Of a stretch of 22,333 nt of DNA, positions 11,781-21,805 are shown in pieces (positions within the stretch are counted from its first letter, which is position 1; every line of letters begins with the position of its first letter). Location: contig NW_003123906.1 of NCBI RefSeq assembly GCF_000003605.2, forward strand, positions 389,379 through 411,711. Direction: 5' to 3'. The notes under the pieces are model-generated. The model was not told where the DNA came from. It searched no databases and was given only the letters and a program-made list of their open reading frames with translations. Made by a program: the position numbers and the translations under genes. Source of the DNA: Saccoglossus kowalevskii (taxonomy: Eukaryota > Hemichordata > Enteropneusta > Harrimaniidae).

Positions 11781-11857
11781 CACGCGATGCAGAGGAGCGT
11801 GGTAAATGGGTGAATGGACTAGAAGAAACAATTGTCAGACATTCACAGCCGCGTTGG
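11781..11857 (+). CDS. OSBPL9: ORP9-type exon: C-terminal helix of the PH domain
   Basis: A 77-base exon entered in phase 1 and left in phase 0. The split codon G|CA (Ala) joins it precisely to the previous exon (FQ-A-RDAEERGKW). The donor is GTGAGT at 11858. It encodes the C-terminal alpha helix of the PH domain with its invariant Trp (GKWVNGLEETIVRH), matching the ORP9 helix and ending in the His of the VRH/LRH boundary. The final residues SQPRW differ from what I recall of vertebrate ORP9 and form the start of the linker. The acceptor has a modest pyrimidine tract, and the upstream sequence is open in the same frame. Confidence 0.93.
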
Positions 11858-12423
11858 GTGAGTAATGCATAGGTGAATGTAATATTTACACTGCATGGAA
11901 TACTGTAAAATACTTAATTTTAGTTGGAATTTTTGCTGAAAATACATTTTGGCTGTTTTGTATTGAGTTTATTTTCACTGATTTTTGACGAGTTGATTGT
12001 AAAATGTACAAAAAATGTTTATTTGCTTGATTTTTTTGTCACTGAGTCATCCCTTCAGTGGAAATATCGAACATCAATTCCAATTGAAAATAAAGTACTT
12101 TACAGTAACATGAATGGACTTTGTGATGGGTGTGTATCTGTGTATCTGTTGGGTCTGTATCAGGTGATTGGTAATGAACATATCGTACAGTAAACTGTAA
12201 TTTACATGCCATAGTAGAGTAAGAAATGTGTGTCTTTATTTTCTGTTTAGTTTTATTGGTTGTTCTACAAGGTGTGAAAGATGCGTATTTTGTTTTGGTA
12301 TCAGGCAAAATTTGTGTATTTTTACCGCATACACTGCTTGTGTATATACAATGTAATACATGTGTAAACACAACAGAGTGTACTATCGCATCATTATACT
12401 GCCATTTATGGCTCAAAATTATT
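11858..12423 (+). other. Start of the 7.5-kb ORP9 intron, before the satellite
   Basis: AT-rich intron DNA following a GTGAGT donor. Open frames on both strands here (11924-12193 +, the distal part of 12039-12596 -) have no coding signature. No element was identified. Confidence 0.6.
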
Positions 12424-12581
12424 ACTTTACCAGACAAGCAGATTTTACCTTGGATAGATGGTAGTAGTATCTGTATGTCCACCTGTGCCAGACAGGCAGA
12501 TTTACCTATGACAGATGATAGCAGAATCTGTATGTTCACCTGTACCAGACAAGCAGATTTTACCTTGGACAGATGGTAGTA

Positions 12582-12761
12582 CTGTAAAATCTGCATTAGA
12601 AGCTGCGGCTTCTATTAAAATGGTACGATGCAACAGATGGGATGCGGTTTCTATTAGAACATCTACACATATGAGAAATTGTGAATGTTTGGTACTCAAT
12701 TGCTCAAAAAGAATGGGTGCGACTTATATTAAAGATGCGGCTTCTAATACAGATTTTACGG
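12582..12761. mobile_element. 180-bp TA-flanked MITE inserted in the satellite
   Basis: The left end CTGTAAAATCTGCATTAGAA and the reverse complement of the right end (CCGTAAAATCTGTATTAGAA) match at 18 of 20 bases, and similarity extends into AAGC[T/C]GC. TA flanks both sides (12580-12581 and 12762-12763). Removing the element and one TA restores an ordinary satellite junction, GGTAGTATCTGTATG. The element carries four degenerate copies of a GATGCGGCTTCTATTA motif at about 12602, 12641, 12715 and 12734, and a subterminal palindrome TAGAAGC...GCTTCTA. A TA duplication is typical of Tc1/mariner-type transposition, so this is probably a non-autonomous member. It has no coding capacity. Confidence 0.85.
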
Positions 12762-13976
12762 TATCTGTATGTCCGCCTGTGCCAGACAAGCAGATTTACC
12801 TATGACAGGTGATAGCAGAATCTGTATGTTCACCTGTACCAGACAAGCAGATTTTACCTGGGACAGATGGTAGTAGAATCTGTATGTCCACTTGTGCCAG
12901 ACAGGCAGATTTTACCCTGGACCGATGGTATTAGAATCTGTATGTCCACCTGTACCAGACAGGCAGATTTTACCTGGGACAGATGGTAGTAGTATTTGTA
13001 TAGTAGAATCTGTATGTCCACTTGTGCCAGACAGGCAGATTTTACCCTGGACCGATGGTATTAGAATCTGTATGTCCACCTGTACCAGACAAGCAGATTT
13101 TACCTGGGACAGATGGTAGTAGAATCTGTATGTCCACTTGTGCCAGACAGGCAGATTTTACCCTGGACCGATGGTATTAGAATCTGTATGTCCACCTGTA
13201 CCAGACAGGCAGATTTTACCTGGGACAGATGGTAGTAGTATCTGTATGTCCACCTGTACCACACAGGCAGATTTTACCTGGGACAGATGGTAGTAGTATC
13301 TGTATGTCCACCTGTACCAGACAAGCAGATTTTACCTGGGACAGATGGTAGTAGAATCTGTATGTCGACTTGTGCCAGACAGGCAGATTTTACCCTGGAC
13401 CGATGGTATTAGAATCTGTATGTCCACCTGTACCAGACAAGCAGATTTTACCTGGGACAGATGGTAGTAGTATCTGTATGTCCACCTGTACCAGACAAGC
13501 AGATTTTACCTGGGACAGATGGTAATAGAATCTGTATGTCCACTTGTACTAGACAGGCAGATTTTACCTAGGACAGATGGTAGTAGTATCTGTATGTCCA
13601 CCTGTACCAGAGAGGCAGATTTTACCTTGGATAGATGGTAGTAGAATCTGTATGTCCACCTGTACCAGACAGGCAGATTTTACCTGGGATAGATGGTAGT
13701 AGAATCTGTATGTCCACCTGTACCAGACAGGCAGATTTTACCTGGGATAGATGGTAGTAGAATCTGTATGTCCACCTATACCAGACAGGCAGATTTTACC
13801 CAGTACAGATGGTAGTAGAATCTGTATGTCCATCTGTACCAGACAGGCAGATTTTACCCAGTACAGATGGTAGTAGAATCTGTATGTCCACCTGTACCAG
13901 ACAGGCAGATTTTACCCAGTACAGATGGTAGTAGAATCTGTATGTCCATCTGTACCAGACAGGCAGATTTTACCCA

Positions 13977-14815
13977 GTACAGATGGTAGTAGAATCTGTA
14001 TGTCCACCTGTACCAGACAGGCAGATTGTACCCTGGACCGATGGTATTAGAATCTGTATGTCCACCTGTACCAGACAGGCAGATTTTACCTGGGACAGAT
14101 GGTAGTAGAATCTGTATGTCCACTTGTGCCAGACAGGCAGATTTTACCCTGGACAGATGGTATTAGAATCTGTATGTCCACCTGTACCAGACAGGAAGAT
14201 TTTACCTGGGACAGATGGTAGTAGTATTTGTATAGTAGAATCTGTATGTCCACTTGTGCCAGACAGGCAGATTTTACCCTGGACCGATGGTATTAGAATC
14301 TGTATGTCCACCTGTACCAGACAAGCAGATTTTACCTGGGACAGATGGTAGTAGAATCTGTATGTCCACTTGTGCCAGACAGGCAGATTTTACCCTGGAC
14401 AGATGGTAGTAGAATCTGTATGTCCACCTGTACCAGACAGGCAGATTTTACCTGGGACAGATGGTAGTAGTATCTGTATGTCCACCTGTACCAGACAAGC
14501 AGATTTTACCTGGGACAGATGGTAGTAGAATCTGTATGCCCATCTGTACCAGACAGGCAGATTTTACCCAGTACAGATGGTAGTAGAATCTGTATGTCCA
14601 CCTGTACCAGACAGGCAGATTGTACCCTGGACCGATGGTATTAGAATCTGTATGTCCACCTGTACCAGACAGGCAGATTTTACCTGGGACAGATGGTAGT
14701 AGAATCTGTATGTCCACTTGTGCCAGACAGGCAGATTTTACCCTGGACAGATGGTATTAGAATCTGTATGTCCACCTGTACCAGACAGGAAGATTTTACC
14801 TGGGACAGATGGTAG
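13977..14815. repeat. Segmental duplication inside the 58-bp array
   Basis: A rare variant GCAGATTGTACC occurs at 14021 and 14615. The next 200 or so bases, including the equally rare GGAAGATTTTACC, are identical at an offset of 594 bases (ten units plus the 14-base insertion). The 72-bp unit at about 12991 recurs at 14223, offset 1232, with nearly identical flanks. The array therefore expanded by copying multi-unit blocks and not only single units. Confidence 0.85.
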
Positions 14816-16141
14816 TAGTATCTGTATGTCCACCTGTACCACACAGGCAGATTTTACCTGGGACAGATGGTAGTAGTATCTGTATGTCCACCTGTACCAG
14901 ACAAGCAGATTTTACCTGGGACAGATGGTAGTAGTATCTGTATGTCCACCTGTACCACACAGGCAGATTTTACCTGGGACAGATGGTAGTAGTATCTGTA
15001 TGTCCACCTGTACCAGACAAGCAGATTTTACCTGGGACAGATGGTAGTAGAATCTGTATGTCCACTTGTGCCAGACAGGCAGATTTTACCCTGGACCGAT
15101 GGTATTAGAATCTGTATGTCCACCTGTACCAGACAGGCAGATTTTACCTGGGACAGATGGTAGTAGTATCTGTATGTCCACCTGTATCATACAGGCAGAT
15201 TTTACCTTGGACAGTTGGTAGTAGCATCTGTAAGTCCACGTGTACCACACAGGCAGATTTTACCTGGGACAGATAGTAGTAGAATCTGTATATCCACTTG
15301 TACTAGACAGGCAGATTTTACCTGGGATAGATGGTAGTAGTATCTGTATATCCACTTGTACTAGACATGCAGATTTTACCTGGGACAGATGGTAGTAGAA
15401 TCTGTATGTCCACCTGTACCAGACAGGCAGATTTAACCTGGGACATATGGTAGTAGTATCTGTATGTCCACCTTTACCAGACAGGCAGATTTTACCTGGG
15501 ACAGATGGTAATAGAATCTGTATGTCCACTTGTACTAGACAGGCAGATTTTACCTGTGACAGATGGTAGTAGAATCTGTATGTCTACCTGTACCAGACAG
15601 GCAGATTTTACCTGGGACAGATGGTAGTAGTATTTGTATGTCCACCTGTACCAGACAGGCAGATTTTACCTGGGACAGATGGTAGTAGTACATGTATCTG
15701 TATGTCCACCTGTACCAGACAGGCAGATTTTACCTGGGATAGATGGTAGGAGAATCTGTATGTCCACCTATACCAGACAGGCAGATTTTACCCAGTACAG
15801 ATGGTAGTAGAATCTGTATGTCCATCTGTACCAGACAGGCAGATTTTACCCAGTACAGATGGTAGTAGAATCTGTATGTCCACCTGTACCAGACAGGCAG
15901 ATTTTACCCAGTACAGATGGTAGTAGAATCTGTATGTCCATCTGTACCAGACAGGCAGATTTTACCCAGTACAGATGGTAGTAGAATCTGTATGTCCACC
16001 TGTACCAGACAGGCAGATTTTACCCAGTACAGATGGTAGTAGAATCTGTATGTCCATCTGTACCAGACAGGCAGATTTTACCCAGTACAGATGGTAGTAG
16101 AATCTGTATGTCCATCTGTACCAGACAGGCAGATTTTACAG

Positions 16142-19100
16142 CTGGGTTGATTTATTTATTTGTTTATTTTAGGTCTTTACATCCAAGAATAGGTTTTCAT
16201 GCTCTGCATATAGAGTATGCTGTTATCAGTCATCATTAAAAATGTCAGCTCCCTCACTGTGTAATGTAGGAGCTTTGGGCAACATGATAAAAAGTCCTGT
16301 ACTTCTGTTACTTGAAAATGATAGTTTGTCTGTTGCTGGATGGATAATTATAATTTCTTGTAAACTTGCCAAGTGAAAAAGAGAGTTGGTATTGGCAATG
16401 TATTTTTTCAAAGAGAATTTCTAATATTTTTAAATGATGAACAAATTATTTAAATATTGCTTATTTGTAGATTTTAAACATTAAAAAAAATTGAAATCTA
16501 TAATGTTAGGATTAATCATTTCTACCCCCTTTTTGTTGCTAACGCTTCCAGTAACTTGGCAACCATGGAACATGCCAAGGAATTTCAAAGTGCCTTACGA
16601 GATGACTTCCGTAACACAGGTTCTGATTGGTTGATGTTTCTATGAGACATCATTGTGACTTACATTTACTTTGTGTGATGTACATGTTCATGTAGTAAGA
16701 AGGATTGCACACTATTGACAGGATTAAATCAACTAGAGCATGTAAATATAATTTTAAAGCTTTGAAATATCATTTTTCCTCAAAAATGTTTGTGCATTTT
16801 TCTATTTTTTTTTTTTCAATTTTAGACCAAATGTTCATCATTTCTAAATGGCTTCAAGTCTTGATCACAATTTCAGGAAAATTATAAAAAAAAATATTGG
16901 AAAAATCATAAAAAAAATTATTGGAAAAATTATAAAAAAATTATTGGAGTTATTCATAACTTGCTTAAAAAAATGTTTAGTATTTACATGTCAAAAGTAC
17001 AGTGTTGTAGGACTATAGGTTTTGTACGTTTGTACGTTTGTATTAGGCTATCAGTATTCTCAAACTAAACCTATATTTTACTTTTGAGGTGTACATTGTG
17101 TTATCTGTGTACATTGCCATAGTCTGCATACATGTAAAATATCAAGGCATCCGGAACAAACTAATATGTGTCATTTTTGACAGCAAAATTTCATTAATTT
17201 TTCAAAACATGGAATTTTATTTCTCTGGAAGCGGATTGAATCATCATAATACTAACCCACACGAATACATGTATGATGTCGAATTGTGCACACCACAGAT
17301 TATAACAAATAATCTCTAGTGGGATGGTCATAGTTTAATCACCTTCTTCTCTGTTGTATGAAAGAGAGGACAGAGACACTTTTCTCCAAATAAAAAAATG
17401 TTGTTCTTATAACATTCTTTTCAAAAGTAGGGGAATAGAGATGTTGTTCAAATTTGTCTCTGTGTTACAACTATGTTTAAATTTTTTTTCACAAATAACA
17501 ACTGCTTTTGCAGATATAAGTGTCATAAATCATGTTCAAAGTTGTTTACATAACCCAGTTTTGCAAAGTTTTGAATTTCTATAAAATCACAATTTTGTGA
17601 CATATTCTCTATAACATGGCCGCCCCAAAAAAAAGGTTCAGGCAGTAAAGCATAGGGTAGGGTAGACTCATAGGAACAAATTATATAATAATTTATTAAA
17701 TTTAATCCATTTAATTCAGAACCAAAATTACATACACGATAGTAAACAAAAGAACTCATGGTAGTATATTCATGATAATAGCTTGCAGAAAGCTGGAAAA
17801 TTAATTCTGTATTATTTTCTAGCTGGCTAGATTATTTTCATAATTTGCACAGCCTAACATTTTACTTGTTGCTTATTTAATTTAACCCTTTGAGGACCAC
17901 AGTTTTTTCCACCCAGAATTCTCAGCAAATATTTTCACTTTTTGTAAAATAATCATCAAATTTTGTCATCATTTTGGACCTTAAAGATTTTAGGATATTG
18001 CTTTTAGTTTTTGATCAAAAGGTTTGTCAATTTTTTATCTGCATTTCATGTGGGGAGGAGCAGACTACAAACTCATTTTGTAGATGGTGCCAAAAGTTGA
18101 CAATGACTATCAAATGGGGAATGTCATAAAAGTAATTTAATCTCACTATTTTCATCGACCAGCTATATTTTGTACCAAATCTGACAATTTGGCCGAGAAC
18201 AGCTTGCCTTCAGAAAGTAGCAAAGAAACAAACAAACAAACATACCACCTAGACTATATCAATTACTGCGTTTCTGATAAATTTATTCCCTGCAATATGC
18301 AGAGGTCTAAACATGAGTTATCTTTAAATGTCCTTTGACACAATCACATTCGACACCTAATGAGGTCACATGTTGTTTGTGAATTCTCTACTCAGTTGTC
18401 TGAGTAAAGTGTGTCACCTTTTACATTAAGCAGTATTGGCATGTATGCCAAATAATTTAAATATTAATGTATGTAATTCTGAAACAAAATAGCATAGACA
18501 TAAATCATATCATGATTCATATGTGATTAATTATTCATGACATCATTCGATTTGGGCAAATGAATATTTAATAGTAAATTTATCAAAATTTATATAATTG
18601 TTGACGCACTGAAATCATTTTGCAAAGTATTTTGTTCAGGTAGTGTATTTTTTGTATTGATAATAAATAACTGAAAAGTCACAACAAAGAATGCACTCCG
18701 GGTTGAAAATACCTGCATTTATGTTTTCCATATTCCATCCGATACACACACTGTACATAGTTATGTTAGTGGTTTACAGTGAAATGATTGCCTGTCTGTA
18801 TACCCAAGATTGGGTAGTTTTTCAGTCGGGTTGGTAAACTTGTAAGCTCGTGGTCCGGTAAAATTTGTCATTGTCTTCTTCAATACAAATTTCGAAAATG
18901 CAATTTACTTATTTTGATATTATTTTGAACGCCATTCTTCTATGAATTCTGAAATAAAAATCATGAAAAAAAAAATGCAGCGATTTAAAATGGGTTTAAA
19001 TTATCTGTATTGTGTGTCAGTAGAAAGTAGAAAAGTTTTTGTGGTACTTATGGAATAGGAATGGAATTTTTTTTAAATAATATTTATTGCTGGCCTGGTA

Positions 19101-19400
19101 ACTTTCCTGTAGGGCTGGTAAAATTAGAAATTTACCTGCACCACTGTCTGGTAACACCATTTTTAGAAATTTAAACAAGGATTCTGTCAGTTGTATTTTT
19201 AGTAAAAAGCATTTAAAAGCATCATCCCAAACAACCCTATTGAAACAGTGTTGTCGTTTTTTATTACACAGTGCGCGAGTTGTTTACGCTGAAAGATAGC
19301 TAATCAAAATTGTCCAAATATTTTCACATATCTGTGAATGAAACCTTCATTTGCTTAAATCAAGAAGGGTCACCGCTAACATAATTGACACATATTTCAG
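16142..19400 (+). other. Rest of the 7.5-kb ORP9 intron, after the satellite
   Basis: AT-rich intron DNA ending in the acceptor ACACATATTTCAG. Seen within it: a candidate coding-like stretch 16552-16644 (ATG in a CCATGG context, peptide MEHAKEFQSALRDDF...) without matching splice phase; a short AT-rich tandem repeat at 16876-16949; TTTGTACG repeated near 17022-17041; AACCCTTTGAGGACCAC at about 17883, which resembles the start of dispersed repeats in marine invertebrates but is unproven; and several GGTAAA/GGTAAC-containing phrases at 18830-19155. Two TACATGTA sites lie at 17129 and 17266. Confidence 0.55.
16876..16949. repeat. Short AT-rich tandem repeat, three units of 23-24 bp
   Basis: Units of the form GGAAAAATTATAAAAAAATTATT start at 16876, 16899 and 16923, followed by a truncated GGAG. 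It is a simple minisatellite of no evident function. Confidence 0.75.
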
Positions 19401-19577
19401 TGTGACGTCTCCAGTACTGGTGTTCCTACACTTGAAGATTTTGATAAGAAGTTAGTTGAAGCTGATGCCTACCTCCAGATCTTGATAGACCAGTGTAATG
19501 CCTTGGAAATAAAAATAGAGAAATGTCAAGATGAAGAGGAGAAAAAAAAATATGAATCCTTGAAAGATGCTGCTCAT
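19401..19577 (+). CDS. OSBPL9: ORP9-type exon: helical/coiled-coil segment after the PH domain
   Basis: A 177-base exon, phase 0 at both ends, with acceptor CATATTTCAG and a perfect donor GTAAGT at 19578. It encodes 59 residues starting CDVSSTGVPTLEDFDKKL. LEDFDKKLVEADAYLQILI corresponds to the ORP9 post-PH segment (F-D-K-K-L-x-E-A-D-A-Y-L-Q-I-L-I). It is followed by an amphipathic, strongly charged stretch (KIEKCQDEEEKKKYESLKD) predicted to be helical. In vertebrates the region between the PH domain and the ORD of ORP9 and ORP11 mediates their dimerisation; that this exon does so is inference. The frame stays open about 138 bases past the donor, which is without meaning given the strong splice site. 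Confidence 0.95.
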
Positions 19578-20406
19578 GTAAGTACAGTGTCTACTGTATT
19601 GTATATTCATTTTCATTTGGCATTTATTTTCGCTGAATCAGTGAAAAGAAAATCCTGTGAAAATATTTTTTTTTTCTATTCTTCTCATCCAAAATTCATT
19701 GAAAATAAATGTTAAACAAAATGTCTTTTCAACAAAATTATTCCAGCTAAAATAAAATATTCTGTTTTTTTCTTCTGTTTTTTTAATTATCGCTGTGCAT
19801 TTCCTGTCTTAGAATTTCACGATTTTCGTTCCTGAGTTATTTTATGTGCAAATATCGAGGGCAAGTGTGCATCGTCACAGTCTTTCTATATATACCATTC
19901 TGGAAACTGACCAACTTTCTTTCAAACAGTGTACATCACAGATAAGTTAATGGATTAAAACATTTTAGACAATAGTTGTGCCTGTCATCAACACTGCACA
20001 GAACAGTCATTATATCGCTGAACATAAGAAAATGCACTGGTCAGTAATAGGAAAGTTTGATGAGAGAGAAGCAGAATTTAGAATCTTTCTTGAGCTAACC
20101 CCTTGTGCGTTAAACCAACTACAAACAATGCATTCATCAGTTTAGGGATTAAATATAGTCTTCTATAGGGACTTATTTTCAATCTATCTTCAATCTTCGG
20201 TATGTATTAACATTTAGCAAGATTTGAGTTACCCTGTATAATGCAAACCACCTGTAACAATACACAATTAGTGGATAAGCAAGAACACTAGCAAATATAA
20301 CTGAACACTAACACTAACCATTTTTTTGACAGTCTCACTCGCATGCTTGTTGAAATGTTATTTATTTGAACTCAATTCTCACAAGGTTCATTTATTCCTA
20401 TTTCAG
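19578..20406 (+). other. ORP9 intron (829 bp)
   Basis: GTAAGT to TATTTCAG. AT-rich, with no element or gene recognised. Confidence 0.8.
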
Positions 20407-20457
20407 AATCTATTGGAATCAATAAAGCAATCTATCGTGTTGTTACAACTTGCAAAG
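20407..20457 (+). CDS. OSBPL9: ORP9-type exon: end of the helical segment
   Basis: A 51-base exon, phase 0 at both ends. The acceptor is CTATTTCAG and the donor GTACGA at 20458. It encodes 17 residues, NLLESIKQSIVLLQLAK. This matches the ORP9 sequence ending ...ESIK-x-x-IVLLQ-x-AK, completing the post-PH helix. The next exons (linker with the FFAT motif that binds VAP in the ER, then the ORD lipid-transfer domain) are not in the window and are expected downstream. Confidence 0.92.
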
Positions 20458-20703
20458 GTACGAAATTTGACATCTCATTTTTATTTTATTTGTTGTTTTT
20501 ATCTGACTGCTTTACAATCTGTATGATTCTTATGTCTTTAGTGATGCCACTATCTTGCACCTGTATAATTTTCTTTTTTTAATCTTGAAATTTCTCATTT
20601 TTGCTGTCTTGTGTGCATGTACACGTCTTATCTTTGTTTTGTAAATATGTGAATAACAAAGCCTCCTCCCTTCTCCAAAAAAACACTCACCAAATATAAT
20701 GTG
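20458..20703 (+). other. Start of the next ORP9 intron
   Basis: AT-rich sequence after the GTACGA donor; no feature seen. The intron continues at least to the end of the window. Confidence 0.6.
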
Positions 20704-21790
20704 ACATTAAGCTCATAGATAAATGTGACATATGACAAATTTTCAACCAGTGAAACAATGTAGGTAAAGGTGACACAGAGCAAATTCCCAACCAGTGACA
20801 CAATGTATGTAAATGTGACATATGGCAAATTTTCAACCAGTGACACAATGTAGGTAAATGTGACATATTGGCAAATTTTCAACCAGTGACACAATGTAGG
20901 TAACAGATACATGGCAAATTTCCAACCATTGAAACAATGTAAGTAAATATGACATGCCTAATTCCCAGTGAGTGACACAATGTCGGTGAATGTGACACAT
21001 GGCAAATTCCCAACCAGGGACACAATGAAGGTAAATGTGACATATGCCTAATTCCCTGTGAGTGACACAATGTAGGCGAATGTGACACATGGCAAATTCT
21101 CAACCATTGACACAATGTAAGTAAATGTGACATATGCCTAATTCCCAGTGAGTGACACAATGTAGGTGAATGTGACACATGGCAAATTCCCAACCAGAGA
21201 CACAATGTAAGTAAATGTGACATATGCCTAATTCCCAGTGAGTGAGACAATGTAGGTGAATGTGACACAAGGCAAATTCCCAACCATTGAAACAATGTAA
21301 GTAAATATGACATATGCCTAATTCCCAGTGAGTGACACAATGTCGGTGAATGTGACACATGGCAAATTCCCAACCAGGGACACAATGAAGGTAAATGTGA
21401 CATATGCCTAATTCCCTGTGAGTGACACAATGTAGGCGAATGTGACACATGGCAAATTCTCAACCATTGACACAATGTAAGTAAATGTGACATATGCCTA
21501 ATTCCCAGTGAGTGACACAATGTAGGTGAATGTGACACATGGCAAATTCCCAACCAGAGACACAATGTAAGTAAATGTGACATATGCCTAATTCCCAGTG
21601 AGTGACACAATGTCGGTGAATGTGACACATGGCAAATTCCCAACCAGGGACACAATGAAGGTAAATGTGACATATGCCTAATTCCCAGTGAGTGACACAA
21701 TGTAGATGAATGTGACACAAGGCAAATTCCCAACCAGTGACATCACAATGTATGTAAGTAAATGTGACACATATTTTAAACTCCCACCCA
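20704..21790. repeat. 45/90-bp satellite array with a 360-bp higher-order repeat
   Basis: The basic monomer is 45 bases, for example GTAAATGTGACATATGGCAA followed by ATTTTCAACCAGTGACACAA and TGTAG. At the left edge (20704-20940) only this one type repeats. From about 20941 two diverged types alternate (one with TGCCTAATTCCCAGTGAGTG, one with TGGCAAATTCCCAACCAG), making a 90-bp dimer. Bases 21001-21240 reappear without change at 21361-21600, a 360-bp (four-dimer) higher-order unit. 21301-21360 also matches 20941-21000 except for a 2-base deletion. Because 45 is divisible by three, the minus strand stays open for 284 codons (20879-21733) in 15-residue repeats (SHSPTLCHSLGIRHM-like). There is no start context, splice or domain evidence that this is a protein. 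Confidence 0.93.
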
Positions 21791-21805
21791 GTCACATAAT
21801 ATAGG

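Larger units (their letters stand above)
12424..16141. repeat. 58-bp satellite/minisatellite array, about 60 copies
   Basis: A head-to-tail tandem array. The 58-base unit runs TAGTAGAATCTGTATGTCCA, then CCTGTACCAGACAGGCAGAT, then TTTACCTGGGACAGATGG. Identity between neighbours is high in the middle; the left edge copies (before about 12840) are more diverged. Main variants: CTTGTGCC with CCCTGGACCGATGGTATTAG; CATCTGTACC with CCCAGTACAG; a 72-bp unit with a 14-base insertion at about 12991 and 14223; and a 6-base insertion at about 15690. Since 58 is not a multiple of three, the reading frame shifts at each unit, and the many 60-90-residue open frames in both strands are by-products. Each unit can form a hairpin (see findings). 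The array lies wholly inside one ORP9 intron and so would be transcribed with the pre-mRNA. It ends abruptly at 16141. Confidence 0.95.

Noticed and set aside
12765-16141. CRISPR array
   Set aside because: Regular 58-bp spacing, but the whole unit repeats with no unique spacers, and the context is a spliced animal gene.
12039-16239. Multiple 60-185-residue open frames on both strands (for example 12039-12596 -, 12892-13119 +, 13854-14123 -, 14448-14717 -)
   Set aside because: They are translations of the 58-bp satellite, whose frame shifts every unit; no splice or start evidence and no domain.
17883-18240. Possible dispersed repeat beginning AACCCTTTGAGGACC
   Set aside because: Only the opening phrase looks familiar; no inverted ends, target duplication or second copy in the window.
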